In this document: in pieces, positions 27,756 through 36,019 of the stretch
Layout of the letters: each line of letters begins with the position of its first letter
How positions within the stretch are numbered: position 1 is the first letter of the stretch
From: Raineyella sp044508675
GTDB lineage: Bacteria > Actinomycetota > Actinomycetes > Propionibacteriales > Propionibacteriaceae
NCBI GenBank assembly: GCA_044508675.1
Contig: JBIQHF010000011.1
Span: 1-64,000, forward strand
Reading direction: 5' to 3'
DNA: 64,000 nucleotides
Position numbers and translations under genes: made by a program
Notes under the pieces: model-generated
What the model was told of the DNA's origin: nothing
The model's input: only the letters and a program-made list of their open reading frames with translations
Database searches by the model: none

Positions 27756-29321
27756 TCACTTCTGGAGGTTCTTCCCACCGCTGCCGCGGGCGAGGAACAG
27801 GTCGAGCACGTGGCCGGTGACCACGCCGATGTGCAGGGCGGCCACGTCGTAGCGCCCCGGCTCGATGCCCTGCATCGGCGGCGGGACGCTACCGGGCGCA
27901 TCGTTCTGGGCGTTGATGGTGATCCGGATGACGTCCTTCAGCACCGTGAACACCAGCGCCAGCAGGTCGTTCAGGTTGCCGAAGACCGTGTTGTAGAGCT
28001 GCTTGCCCGGGGTGAGGAGTCCGTCGAGCAGGCCCGTCACACCACGGAGGATCGCACTGACCAACGGCCCGGCCAGGGCGCCCACCTTCAGGCCGAGGAC
28101 ATCGATCGTCACCGTGCCGTCGAGGAGGTCGGCCACGGTCGCCGTGACGTCCACGATGGTCTCGCCCACCAGCTTGATCTCGAGATCCAGCGTGACCAGG
28201 TCACGCAGCACGTCCAGCAGCGCGGCGAGCAGGGTCCCGCCCTCGGTGGCGACGGCGTCGGTCGGGATCGGCCGGTCGGCGAACAGCAGGGTGTTCGGGG
28301 GCAGGGCGTTGAGTCCGGTGGTGGCCGTGCCGAGGATGGCACCCAGGTCGAGGATGACCTCGCTGGCGTCCAGGTCGAGCTGCAGCGCGTGACCGTCCGT
28401 CGGCGGGATGAGCTTCTTGGCCAGGTCGGCGGTGTTCAGGGTCAGCGAGCCGTTGATCTCCAGGACGCCCAGGCCACCCAGGAGCGGATTGACCACGGCG
28501 CCCAGCAGCCCGACGACGTCGATCCCCTGGATGGCGTCGGCGAGACCGGTGACCAGCCCGCCGACGACCTCCGACTCGACATGGACACGCAGGTAGGCCA
28601 GCAGGTAGTCGCGGATGAAGGCCAGGTCGCCGGACTGCAGCTCGGGCGAGCCGGCCTCGGCCGGCGGCACGCACCGGGAGTTGAACTGCGACCGGCCATA
28701 GACGGCACCGACCTGCAGGTCGAGCTTCAGGATCTTCTCCAGCAGCTCCCCAACGACCGGAAGCGCCTTGAGCACGCCCTCCTCGAGGACCCGCTGCAGA
28801 TTGATGGTCGCGATCGGCCCGCGCTCGGCGGCCTCGGTGGGGTTGAGGAACACCGCACCGTTCTCGGCGACGACGCCGGCGGCGCCGAAGACATTGCCGT
28901 TCTCGTTGGCCTTGGCGTACTGGCTGAGCACACCGGTGTCGGCCGGGGCCACGAAGGTGAGGATGTCGGACACCGCGGTGCCGAGCCCCTTGAGCTCCAG
29001 GTTGATGGCGTCCAGCAGGGTGACGTCCAGCGGGTCGGTGTCGAGGGCGTCGGTGGTCGTGCCGGGGGTCTGGGCCAGGGCATGCCCCAGCGCCACCAGG
29101 TTGTCCAGGTTGACCCCCAGGATCTGTCCGCCGAGCAGGATGCCGCGCGCGGTCGAGTTGAACAACGTGCCGACAGGCAGGCACGTGGCGCTCGCGGCCA
29201 TGGCCGGGGGGGCGCCCACGGACATCGCAATGACAGGAGTGGACCAGGCAGCGGTCCGCAGGAGCGTACGGCGGCTGGGGCCGTTGCCCTTCTTCTGCGG
29301 CGATTCGATTTCGGTGGACAT
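27756..29321 (-). CDS. Tat-exported protein, choice-of-anchor G-like, paralogue B
   Basis: The 521-residue protein is collinear with paralogue A. The first 46 residues, including the twin-arginine signal, are almost the same, and the DNA of both genes is nearly identical over the first 150 or so bases. Shared internal blocks include YGRSQFNSRCVPPA, PTDGHALQL, the Asn-rich NTLLFAD segment and YDVAALH near the end. The remainder differs much more. It lies 150 bases downstream of the AraC-type gene in the same direction. The function is unknown. Confidence 0.75.
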   Translation of the reverse strand: MSTEIESPQKKGNGPSRRTLLRTAAWSTPVIAMSVGAPPAMAASATCLPVGTLFNSTARGILLGGQILGVNLDNLVALGHALAQTPGTTTDALDTDPLDVTLLDAINLELKGLGTAVSDILTFVAPADTGVLSQYAKANENGNVFGAAGVVAENGAVFLNPTEAAERGPIATINLQRVLEEGVLKALPVVGELLEKILKLDLQVGAVYGRSQFNSRCVPPAEAGSPELQSGDLAFIRDYLLAYLRVHVESEVVGGLVTGLADAIQGIDVVGLLGAVVNPLLGGLGVLEINGSLTLNTADLAKKLIPPTDGHALQLDLDASEVILDLGAILGTATTGLNALPPNTLLFADRPIPTDAVATEGGTLLAALLDVLRDLVTLDLEIKLVGETIVDVTATVADLLDGTVTIDVLGLKVGALAGPLVSAILRGVTGLLDGLLTPGKQLYNTVFGNLNDLLALVFTVLKDVIRITINAQNDAPGSVPPPMQGIEPGRYDVAALHIGVVTGHVLDLFLARGSGGKNLQK

Positions 29322-29470
29322 GAGCGCCTTTCGGTAGTGCTATTCCGTAACTGGCGTGAAGCCAATCACCGCCGCTCAGGTCCCGCTTGGTTCCGTGGCA
29401 TACCCGCGCCAAATGAACGACTTCCGCGCGTGTCGTGATTGTCCCGGTGCGTAGAACGGAACGCTCCAGA

Positions 29471-30394
29471 TCAGTAGAGTTCGCGCCGCCGGAGCTGCGA
29501 CGGCGTGACGCCGCGCAATTCGGCCAAGGCACGCCGCAGGGTCACCGCTGTGCCGAAACCCGAGTTCCGGGCGATCTCATCAATGCTCAGCACGTCGAAC
29601 TTCGGCGTGGTGAGCAACGTCTCGGCGAGCAGGGCGCGCTGGTTGCGGATCTCGGCGGACACTGTCGTGCCGGCCTCCGTGAAGGCTTCCTGCAGTCGTC
29701 GCGGCGACACGTTGAGCCGGGAGGCCAGTTCGGCCACCGACAGCTCCGGATCGGCCCGCAGCTGGGCGATCGTCGCCATCGCCTCGTCCCGCAGGTCCGC
29801 CGTACGCCCCTTGGACACCTCACCCGAGCCGGCGTGGCTGAGTGCCACCGAGCCCACCATCTCGATCAGCAACTGCCCGGCCGCGTACGCCTCGATCGGG
29901 GGGAGGGCCGAGTGGCCGCCGTCCAGGAGTTCGGCCGCGAAGGCCCGGGCCCCACTGATCAGCCCCGGACGCAGGCTCATCGTCACCGGGCTGGTGGGTG
30001 GGACGGGGGCCACCTGCTGGAGCAGGTCACGATCGGCCCGGACCCGCAGGAGGCCGCAACTGGACCCGCACTCGAGCCGGTGCTGGGCCAGCGTCGGCAG
30101 CAGCATGACGCTGGCCGGGGTCAGCTGCCGAGCGCCGTGGTGGTGCAGCACGGCCGATCCGCTCTCGACGAACACCAGTTCGACGGCATCGCCCAGCTGG
30201 GCGAACGGACGGGTGTGCTCGTGCGGCGTGCCGACGAAGCGCTCCACCGCCACCCCGTCGAACGTACGGCTCTGCCAGTGGAGTTCGAAGTGCGCCGGGG
30301 CGAGCGTCCTGATGCCGTGTTCGCGGGCTGCTCGGGCACCGGCGACACCGAGCCATTCACCGGCCCGGAACGACGTGAGATGTACAGTGCTCAT
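29471..30394 (-). CDS. AraC-family transcriptional regulator
   Basis: The 307-residue protein has an N-terminal cupin-like sensing region and a C-terminal AraC DNA-binding domain (about 205-305). The first HTH is SVAELASRLNVSPRRLQEAF and the second includes SIDEIARNSGFGTAVTLRRA. The start at MSTVHLTSF (30394) is chosen over an upstream codon at 30478 that adds Pro/Arg-rich residues. It lies directly upstream of the two Tat-exported paralogues in the same direction and is the likely regulator of them; its ligand is unknown. Confidence 0.82.
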   Translation of the reverse strand: MSTVHLTSFRAGEWLGVAGARAAREHGIRTLAPAHFELHWQSRTFDGVAVERFVGTPHEHTRPFAQLGDAVELVFVESGSAVLHHHGARQLTPASVMLLPTLAQHRLECGSSCGLLRVRADRDLLQQVAPVPPTSPVTMSLRPGLISGARAFAAELLDGGHSALPPIEAYAAGQLLIEMVGSVALSHAGSGEVSKGRTADLRDEAMATIAQLRADPELSVAELASRLNVSPRRLQEAFTEAGTTVSAEIRNQRALLAETLLTTPKFDVLSIDEIARNSGFGTAVTLRRALAELRGVTPSQLRRRELY

Positions 30395-30593
30395 CGCAGG
30401 CCGGCAGTCAGCAGGGCGTCGGCATCGCGTTGATACCGCCGGTCCCCGAGGGGACGATTCGTCGCACGGCAGCTGCACAGACCATAGGGGGCATCGTACT
30501 TCGTTGACCGCCCCACTTGCGGGCCTTCGCCGGCAGCGAAACTGAGGTCCTGCACCTCTGGCGGTGCATGGTCACCGCGGGTTACCGTTCTTC

Positions 30594-31025
30594 ATGCGGA
30601 TCACCGAGATTCTTCGGCGCAAGGGGACCGACGTCGTCACCCTTCCGCCGCACGCCCCCATCGCCGACGCCGTTGCGTTGCTACGCGACCGAGGCATCGG
30701 CTGCATCGTCATCTCCGGTCCTGATTCCTCCGTGGTCGGGATGATCTCCGAACGCGACATCGCCCGAAATTTCGGCACGATCGCTCCGGATGCCCCGGTC
30801 AGCGCCATCATGCTGACCAACGTCCCGACATGTTCCCTCAGCACGGACGTCGAGGACCTCGCCACCCTGATGACCAGGACGCACGTCCGCCATATCCCCG
30901 TACTCGATGACGAGGGCCACATGCTCGGCCTTGTCAGCATCGGCGACGTCGTCAAGGAGCGCCTCGCCGAACTCTCCAGCGAGCGCGACCACCTGGTGAA
31001 GTACGTCCAGACCCACCGCACCTGA
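30594..31025 (+). CDS. CBS-domain pair protein
   Basis: The 143-residue protein is made of two CBS domains (about 8-60 and 75-130), with GCIVISGPDSSVVGMISERD in the first and HIPVLDDEGHMLGLVSIGD in the second. Stand-alone CBS pairs bind adenosine nucleotides and act as energy or redox sensors for partner proteins; no partner is evident here. The start at MRITEILRRKG fits the family; an in-frame ATG ten codons upstream is possible. It is divergent from the AraC-type gene. Confidence 0.88.
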   Translation: MRITEILRRKGTDVVTLPPHAPIADAVALLRDRGIGCIVISGPDSSVVGMISERDIARNFGTIAPDAPVSAIMLTNVPTCSLSTDVEDLATLMTRTHVRHIPVLDDEGHMLGLVSIGDVVKERLAELSSERDHLVKYVQTHRT

Positions 31026-31090
31026 CGGCCTCAGGTAGCTCGTCACCTGCCCGTGCGCCCGCTGCGTACGGGCCGGGTTGCGGATCTGGG

Positions 31091-31714
31091 TCAGGGCGCC
31101 CATACGCCGGAGCTGCCACGACGCCACGAGCCCACCAGGTGGGTGTCGACGACGCCGATCGCCTCCATCATGGCGAACACGGTGGTCGGGCCCAGGTGAC
31201 GGTATCCGCGCGCCTTGAGCTCCTTGGCCAGCGCCTCGGACTCGGCGGATCGGCTCGGGGCCTCGGCCATGCGGACCGGCCGGGGCGTGACGGCCGGACG
31301 GTGGGCCCAGACCAGCGCGGGCAGGCCCCCCTCGGCCCGGAGTGCGACCGTGGCCCGGGCATTGGCGAGGGTGGCCTCGATCTTGCGCCGGTTGCGGACG
31401 ATCGAGGCATCCGCCATCAGTCGCTCGACGTCGGCCTGGTCGTACGCCGCGATCCGGTCCGGGTCGAAGCCGTCGAAGGCGGCGCGGAACGCCGGCCGCT
31501 TGCGCAGGATCGTCACCCAGCTGAGCCCGGACTGGAACGCCTCCAGGGTCAGGCGCTCGAAGACGCCCACCCCGTCCCGGACCGGCATTCCCCACTCGGT
31601 GTCGTAGTACTCACGCAGCAGCGGGTCCGTGGCGGCCCAGGCCGGCCGGAGCAGACCATCGTCGCCGCGGACCAGGTCCGGGTTGTCGGAACCCTCCGGG
31701 TCGGCGGGCCCCAT
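31091..31714 (-). CDS. tag: DNA-3-methyladenine glycosylase I (Tag), zinc ligands missing
   Basis: Tag removes 3-methyladenine from alkylated DNA. The 207-residue protein has the family core (EYYDTEWGMPV, LEAFQSGLSWVTILRKRPAF, NRRKIEATLANARA, VDTHLVGSWRRG). E. coli Tag binds structural zinc through C4, H17, H175 and C179. Here the matching positions read Pro (RPAW), Tyr (EYYD), His (THLVG) and Ser, so only one ligand remains. Fold and substrate pocket look intact, so activity without zinc is plausible but unproven. It begins 3 bases after the RDD gene and is probably cotranscribed. Confidence 0.85.
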   Translation of the reverse strand: MGPADPEGSDNPDLVRGDDGLLRPAWAATDPLLREYYDTEWGMPVRDGVGVFERLTLEAFQSGLSWVTILRKRPAFRAAFDGFDPDRIAAYDQADVERLMADASIVRNRRKIEATLANARATVALRAEGGLPALVWAHRPAVTPRPVRMAEAPSRSAESEALAKELKARGYRHLGPTTVFAMMEAIGVVDTHLVGSWRRGSSGVWAP

Positions 31715-31717
31715 CGG

Positions 31718-32158
31718 TCATCGCCTCTTGACCACGACCGAGCGCAGCACCATGTCGTTCAGGCTGCGCCGGTCCACGCCGATGACCAGGGCGGGGATGA
31801 CCAGGCAGATCATGAACGTACGGACGATCGCCGCCCACCACGGGATCGGGGTGCCGTCGATCCGGGTGACGCCGATCCCCACGATCAGCTGGCCGAGGCT
31901 GGAGCCGGTCAGGATCGTGAACAGCGACTTCTCCAGGAAGAACACGGCCAGCGTGCCGAACCTCTCCGGGCCGGTACCCGACAACACCGCCCCCCAGGTC
32001 ACCAGCGCCGCGAAGGCCATCGAGATGGCCCAGTCGAGCACCAGTGCGGTGAGGCGCTGGCCCCAGGTGGCGACCGCGCCCGGGCCTTCTGCGGGCAGCC
32101 CGAGCCGCTGTCCCGGGTAGTCCTGGTCGGGCATGATGTCGTTGGCCTTGTCCGTCAC
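31718..32158 (-). CDS. RDD-family membrane protein
   Basis: The 146-residue protein has the RDD layout: GQRLTALVLDWAISMAF in the first helix, a second helix near 55-75 with LGQLIVGIGVTRIDG, and a final helix ending in VDRRSLNDMV. RDD proteins are small membrane proteins of mostly unknown role. It is divergent from glnA by 151 bases. In mycobacteria the RDD gene sits between the DUF4191 gene and glnA. Confidence 0.88.
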   Translation of the reverse strand: MTDKANDIMPDQDYPGQRLGLPAEGPGAVATWGQRLTALVLDWAISMAFAALVTWGAVLSGTGPERFGTLAVFFLEKSLFTILTGSSLGQLIVGIGVTRIDGTPIPWWAAIVRTFMICLVIPALVIGVDRRSLNDMVLRSVVVKRR

Positions 32159-32212
32159 GATGTCAGGTTACCCGCGTTCTGCCGGGCTCCGCCCCGAAGC
32201 AGGGCCCGGGCC

Positions 32213-32250
32213 GTAACATGGCCGCAACAGCTGTGCAACGGTCGGGAAAT
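32213..32250 (+). promoter_or_regulatory. GlnR-type operator upstream of glnA
   Basis: Four 5-base boxes sit at exact 11-base spacing: GTAAC (32213), GCAAC (32224), GCAAC (32235), GAAAT (32246). The actinobacterial GlnR consensus is GTnAC-n6-GAAAC repeated with the same 11-base period. The site lies 60-97 bases before the glnA start. The spacing match is strong; GlnR itself is not in the window. Confidence 0.7.
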
Positions 32251-32309
32251 CCGTCATCCCTAGGCTGGGCGCGCAGTTTGACCTATTACCTACCTGTTCC
32301 GGAGGCGCA

Positions 32310-33731
32310 ATGTTCCAGGGAGCTGACGATCTGTTGGCCTACGTCCGTGAGGAGGGTGTCGAGGTCATTGACGTTCGGTTCTGCGACGTCCCGGGCGTGA
32401 TGCAGCACTTCACCGTCCCGGCCGCGTCGTTCGACAAGGACGCGATGGAGGAGGGCCTGGCGTTCGATGGCTCCTCGATCACCGGATTCCAGAAGATCCA
32501 CGAGTCCGACATGGCCCTGCTCCCGGACCCCACCACGGCGTACCTCGACCCGTTCCGCAAGGCGAAGACGCTGGTGATCGACTTCTACGTCCACGACCCG
32601 ATCACCAAGGAGCCGTACAGCCGCGACCCGCGCAACATTGCGCGCAAGGCGGAGGCGTACATGGCCTCGACCGGCATCGCCGACACCGCGTTCTTCGCCC
32701 CCGAGGCCGAGTTCTACATCTTCGACGACGTACGGTTCGACACCAACGAGCACACCAGCTTCTACGCGATCGACTCCGAGGAGGCCGAGTGGAACACCGG
32801 CACCGCCCGTGAGGGCGGCAACCGGGGCTACCACGTGAAGAACAAGGGTGGCTACTTCCCGGTCTCCCCGGTCGACCACTTCGCCGACATTCGCCAGGAC
32901 ATGGTGCAGCTGCTGGAGGACTCCGGCCTCACGATGGAGCGGGCCCACCACGAGGTCGGCAACGCCGGCCAGCAGGAGATCAACTACCGCTTCAACACGC
33001 TGCAGGCCGCCGGCGACGACCTGATGAAGTTCAAGTACATCGTCAAGAACGCCGCCTGGGAGGCCGGCAAGACCGCGACCTTCATGCCGAAGCCGGTCTT
33101 CAACGACAACGGCTCGGGCATGCACGTGCACTCCTCCCTGTGGAAGGACGGCCAGCCGCTGTTCTTCGACGAGAACGGCTACGGCGGACTGTCCGACACC
33201 GCCCGCTGGTACATCGGCGGCCTGCTGACCCATGCCCCGTCGCTGCTCGCCTTCACCAACCCGAGCGCGAACTCCTACCACCGCCTGGTGCCGGGCTTCG
33301 AGGCCCCGGTCAACCTGGTCTACTCCCAGCGCAACCGCTCGGCCTGCATCCGGATCCCGATCACCGGGCCCAACCCGAAGGCCAAGCGCGTCGAGTTCCG
33401 CTGCCCCGACCCGTCCTCCAACCCGTACCTGGCCTTTGCCGCGATCCTGCTGGCCGGTCTGGACGGGATCCAGAACCGGATCGAGCCGCCGGAGCCGATC
33501 GACAAGGACCTGTACGAGCTGCCGCCGGAGGAGCACGCCGACATCGCCACCGTCCCGGCCTCGCTGGAGGGCGCGCTCGATGCGCTGCGTGCCGACCACG
33601 AGTACCTGCTGGTCGGTGACGTGTTCACCCATGACCTGATCGAGACCTGGATCGAGCTGAAGGAGGGCGAGATCGCGGCCCTGCGCCAGCGCCCGCACCC
33701 GTACGAGTTCGACCTGTACTACGACATCTAG
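32310..33731 (+). CDS. glnA: Glutamine synthetase type I-beta (adenylylatable)
   Basis: It makes glutamine from glutamate, ammonia and ATP. The 473-residue protein has the GS signatures FDGSSITGF, NGSGMHVHSSLWKDG, and the latch and active-site region NRSACIRIP. The adenylylation tyrosine is Tyr402 in KDLYELPPEE, the target of the adenylyltransferase coded by glnE at 46550. A GlnR-like operator lies upstream. An imperfect hairpin follows at 33755-33785. Confidence 0.97.
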   Translation: MFQGADDLLAYVREEGVEVIDVRFCDVPGVMQHFTVPAASFDKDAMEEGLAFDGSSITGFQKIHESDMALLPDPTTAYLDPFRKAKTLVIDFYVHDPITKEPYSRDPRNIARKAEAYMASTGIADTAFFAPEAEFYIFDDVRFDTNEHTSFYAIDSEEAEWNTGTAREGGNRGYHVKNKGGYFPVSPVDHFADIRQDMVQLLEDSGLTMERAHHEVGNAGQQEINYRFNTLQAAGDDLMKFKYIVKNAAWEAGKTATFMPKPVFNDNGSGMHVHSSLWKDGQPLFFDENGYGGLSDTARWYIGGLLTHAPSLLAFTNPSANSYHRLVPGFEAPVNLVYSQRNRSACIRIPITGPNPKAKRVEFRCPDPSSNPYLAFAAILLAGLDGIQNRIEPPEPIDKDLYELPPEEHADIATVPASLEGALDALRADHEYLLVGDVFTHDLIETWIELKEGEIAALRQRPHPYEFDLYYDI

Positions 33732-33754
33732 GCCCTGACGACCTGGCAAGCCGA

Positions 33755-33785
33755 CCCCTGGCCTGCGGAAACGCAGAGTCAGGGG
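33755..33785 (+). terminator. Hairpin after glnA
   Basis: CCCCTG (33755-33760) pairs with CAGGGG (33780-33785), with an inner TGCG-GAAA-CGCA hairpin whose loop is of the GNRA type. Mismatches separate the two helices. GGTTTGTTTGG follows shortly after. Confidence 0.6.
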
Positions 33786-33909
33786 CCGGTTTGTTTGGTC
33801 CTGGTCCGCAAGAAGTCCGCAAGGCCTTCGTTGCAGACCAACGCTGACCATTCACCATCGGCTGGCCCCTACGGCCGCTTTGTTTGCACAATAGGCGTAC
33901 AGTTATCGT

Positions 33910-34200
33910 ATGGCCGTGACACCCGAAACCACCCGCCGCAAGGACGCTCGCCTAGCCATGCGTCTCACGCCGGACCAGGACGCACTGATTCGCGATGCTG
34001 CTGCCGTGACCGGGCAGTCCCTGACCGAGTTCGTCACCACGGCTGCGGTGACTCGCGCCGAGGACACCTTGGCCGACCGGCGCGTGTTCCGTCTCGACGA
34101 CGCCGCGTGGACCGAGTTCGCCGCGATCCTTGATCGCCCGGCCAAGCGCATCCCCGAGCTGGCCGCGCTGCTCAACGAGCCTGCCCCCTGGGACAAGTGA
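33910..34200 (+). CDS. DUF1778/TacA-like antitoxin
   Basis: The 96-residue protein has an N-terminal ribbon-helix-helix-like region (RLAMRLTPDQDALIRDAA, TGQSLTEFVTTAA) and a C-terminal toxin-binding part (RVFRLDDAAWTEFAAILD), as in TacA/AtaR antitoxins. Its stop overlaps the GTG start of the acetyltransferase gene (GTGA), the usual type II toxin-antitoxin order. The gap upstream (33786-33909) is AT-richer than its surroundings and presumably holds the promoter and self-regulated operator. Confidence 0.9.
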   Translation: MAVTPETTRRKDARLAMRLTPDQDALIRDAAAVTGQSLTEFVTTAAVTRAEDTLADRRVFRLDDAAWTEFAAILDRPAKRIPELAALLNEPAPWDK

Positions 34201-34700
34201 GCCCGCAGCAACCCCGCCCTATCGAGGCGACCGACAACACGACGGACTTCGACTCCGGCGAAGAATCACTCGACCGCTATCTCGCGGACCGAGCACTCAC
34301 CAACCATCTTGCTGATCTGGGACGCTGCTACGTCTGTGTGGACGCCGACACCGACAAGATCGTCGGCTACTACACGCTCTCGGCCATCGCGGTCGAGCGC
34401 ACCGAACTGTCGGACAAGGTGCGTCGTAACGCACCCAACCCCGTCCCTGCGGTTCTGATGGGGCGGCTGGCCATCGCCACCAAGGCACAGGGCTCCGGCC
34501 TGGGTCGCTTCCTCGTGCGCGATGCGATCCTGTCCACGCTTGCTGCCGCCGACCGCATCGGCGTGCGCATCCTGCTGGTCCACGCGCTGCACGAGCAGGC
34601 GGCAGCGTTCTACGAGCAGTTCGGCTTCCAGCGCTCCCCCACTGATCCGCTGCATCTCTACCTGTTGCTGGCCGATGCCCGGAAGTCACTCGGCGGCTGA
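34197..34700 (+). CDS. GNAT acetyltransferase toxin, TacT/AtaT-like
   Basis: TacT-type toxins stop translation by acetylating aminoacyl-tRNA. The 167-residue protein has the acetyl-CoA loop motif AQGSGLGRFLV (Q-x-x-G-x-G) and the conserved tyrosine in AAAFYEQFGF. DFDSGEESLDRYL at the N-terminus is typical of this toxin subfamily. It is translationally coupled to its antitoxin. Which amino-acyl group it attacks cannot be inferred. Confidence 0.88.
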   Translation: MSPQQPRPIEATDNTTDFDSGEESLDRYLADRALTNHLADLGRCYVCVDADTDKIVGYYTLSAIAVERTELSDKVRRNAPNPVPAVLMGRLAIATKAQGSGLGRFLVRDAILSTLAAADRIGVRILLVHALHEQAAAFYEQFGFQRSPTDPLHLYLLLADARKSLGG

Positions 34701-34813
34701 GTCCCGCAACTCCTCGACCCTCGACCGGGCCGCATCGCTCGATTGACCCATGGCTGCCCGCCGGCCACCGTGTTAGCGTCGTCACAAGATGTCGTCATCC
34801 GGAAGGGGCAGCC

Positions 34814-36019
34814 ATGCCCATCGGTTACCTCATCGCCGTCCTGCTGTGGGGCGGCTTCACCCTGGCTGCCCTGGCTCCGATCCGTCGCCCGGCGCCCCTG
34901 GGCACCGTCTCGTACCTGATGGGCATGACGCTCAACGAGGTCCCGGGCCTGATCATCCTCGGCGCGCTCCTCGCGACCTGGCAGGCCGCCGCCGGGGGTG
35001 ACCTGCAGTCGCTCCCCGGGCAGGTCGTCGCTGCCCTGATGGCGGTCGTCGTGGCCGGCGCCCTGTTGCTGGCCTGGCGATCGGTGCGGAGCCGACACGC
35101 CCCCGAGCAGGCCCTCGAGGCGGCGCTCGGCCCCGACTGGCGTACGCACATCGCTCCTGACCTGGCGGCGGGCCTACAGACCCGTGCCCCGATCCTGCGC
35201 GGGTTCCTGCTGCCGTTCGCGATCGTTAGGCCCGACGTCCGCCGGATCCGCAACCTGCGCTACGGCGACATACCCGGACGCTCCAACTGTCTCGACCTCT
35301 ACCTGCCGCGCCGCCGGCCGGTCGACGGTCCGGTCCTGGTCCACTTCCACGGCGGGCACTTCGTCTCCGGCGGAAAGAACCGCGAGTCGCTGTTCCTCCT
35401 GCACCGCCTCGCCTCCCGCGGCTGGACCTGCGTGAGCGCCAACTATCGCCTCCGCACCTCCTTCCCCGACTACGTGGTGGATGCCAAGAAGGTGGTCGCC
35501 TGGGTGCGCGACCAGGGCCCCTCGTACGGCGCCGGGACCGGGCCGGTCGTCGTCGCCGGCAACTCGGCCGGCGCCTACCTGGCCGTGTTCACCGCCCTGA
35601 CCCCGCACCGGCGCGACCTCCAACCGGGCTTCGAGGGCGCCGATACCTCGGTGAGCGCGGCGATCGGGCTCTACGGATACTACGGGCGGACGGAGGGCGA
35701 CAACCCCGACAGCACCCCGGCCGCCCACCTGCACCCCGACCCGCCGCCGATCTACCTGCTCCACGGTGACCGGGACACCTCCGTGCCGATCCAGTGGGCC
35801 CGCGATTTCGCCCGGCAACTGACCGCTGTCTCCCGACAGCCGGTGGTGTGGTCCGAGCTGCCCGACGCCCAGCACACGTTCGACTACTTCGCCTCGCTGC
35901 GCGCCCGCCTGGTCGCCGACCGGATCGAGGCCTTCACCGCCTGGGTCCGCACCCCCCGGGCCCGCGGCCGACCCCAGCCGAGGGCACGCATCCGACGCCA
36001 CGACAGGAAGGCCCCATGA
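34814..36019 (+). CDS. Membrane-anchored alpha/beta hydrolase (esterase/lipase)
   Basis: The 401-residue protein starts with a hydrophobic segment (about 3-22) and two more (about 41-56 and 70-87), so it is probably membrane-bound. A hydrolase domain follows with the oxyanion motif HFHGGHF, nucleophile elbow GNSAG, and later acidic residue (HGDRDT) and catalytic histidine (AQHTFDYF). This is the hormone-sensitive-lipase-like pattern. Its stop overlaps the start of the ligase gene (ATGA), so the two are coupled, although no functional link is obvious. Confidence 0.85.
   Translation: MPIGYLIAVLLWGGFTLAALAPIRRPAPLGTVSYLMGMTLNEVPGLIILGALLATWQAAAGGDLQSLPGQVVAALMAVVVAGALLLAWRSVRSRHAPEQALEAALGPDWRTHIAPDLAAGLQTRAPILRGFLLPFAIVRPDVRRIRNLRYGDIPGRSNCLDLYLPRRRPVDGPVLVHFHGGHFVSGGKNRESLFLLHRLASRGWTCVSANYRLRTSFPDYVVDAKKVVAWVRDQGPSYGAGTGPVVVAGNSAGAYLAVFTALTPHRRDLQPGFEGADTSVSAAIGLYGYYGRTEGDNPDSTPAAHLHPDPPPIYLLHGDRDTSVPIQWARDFARQLTAVSRQPVVWSELPDAQHTFDYFASLRARLVADRIEAFTAWVRTPRARGRPQPRARIRRHDRKAP

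Noticed and set aside
27810..29438. 542-codon plus-strand frame opposite Tat-exported paralogue B, and a similar one at 26037-27641
   Set aside because: Both are antisense to the paralogues, which have signal peptides, ribosome sites and terminators. The Gln/Asp/Arg-rich products are shadow frames.
33786..33909. tRNA gene or integration site before the toxin-antitoxin pair
   Set aside because: No cloverleaf, T-loop or repeated attachment sequence could be found in the AT-richer gap.
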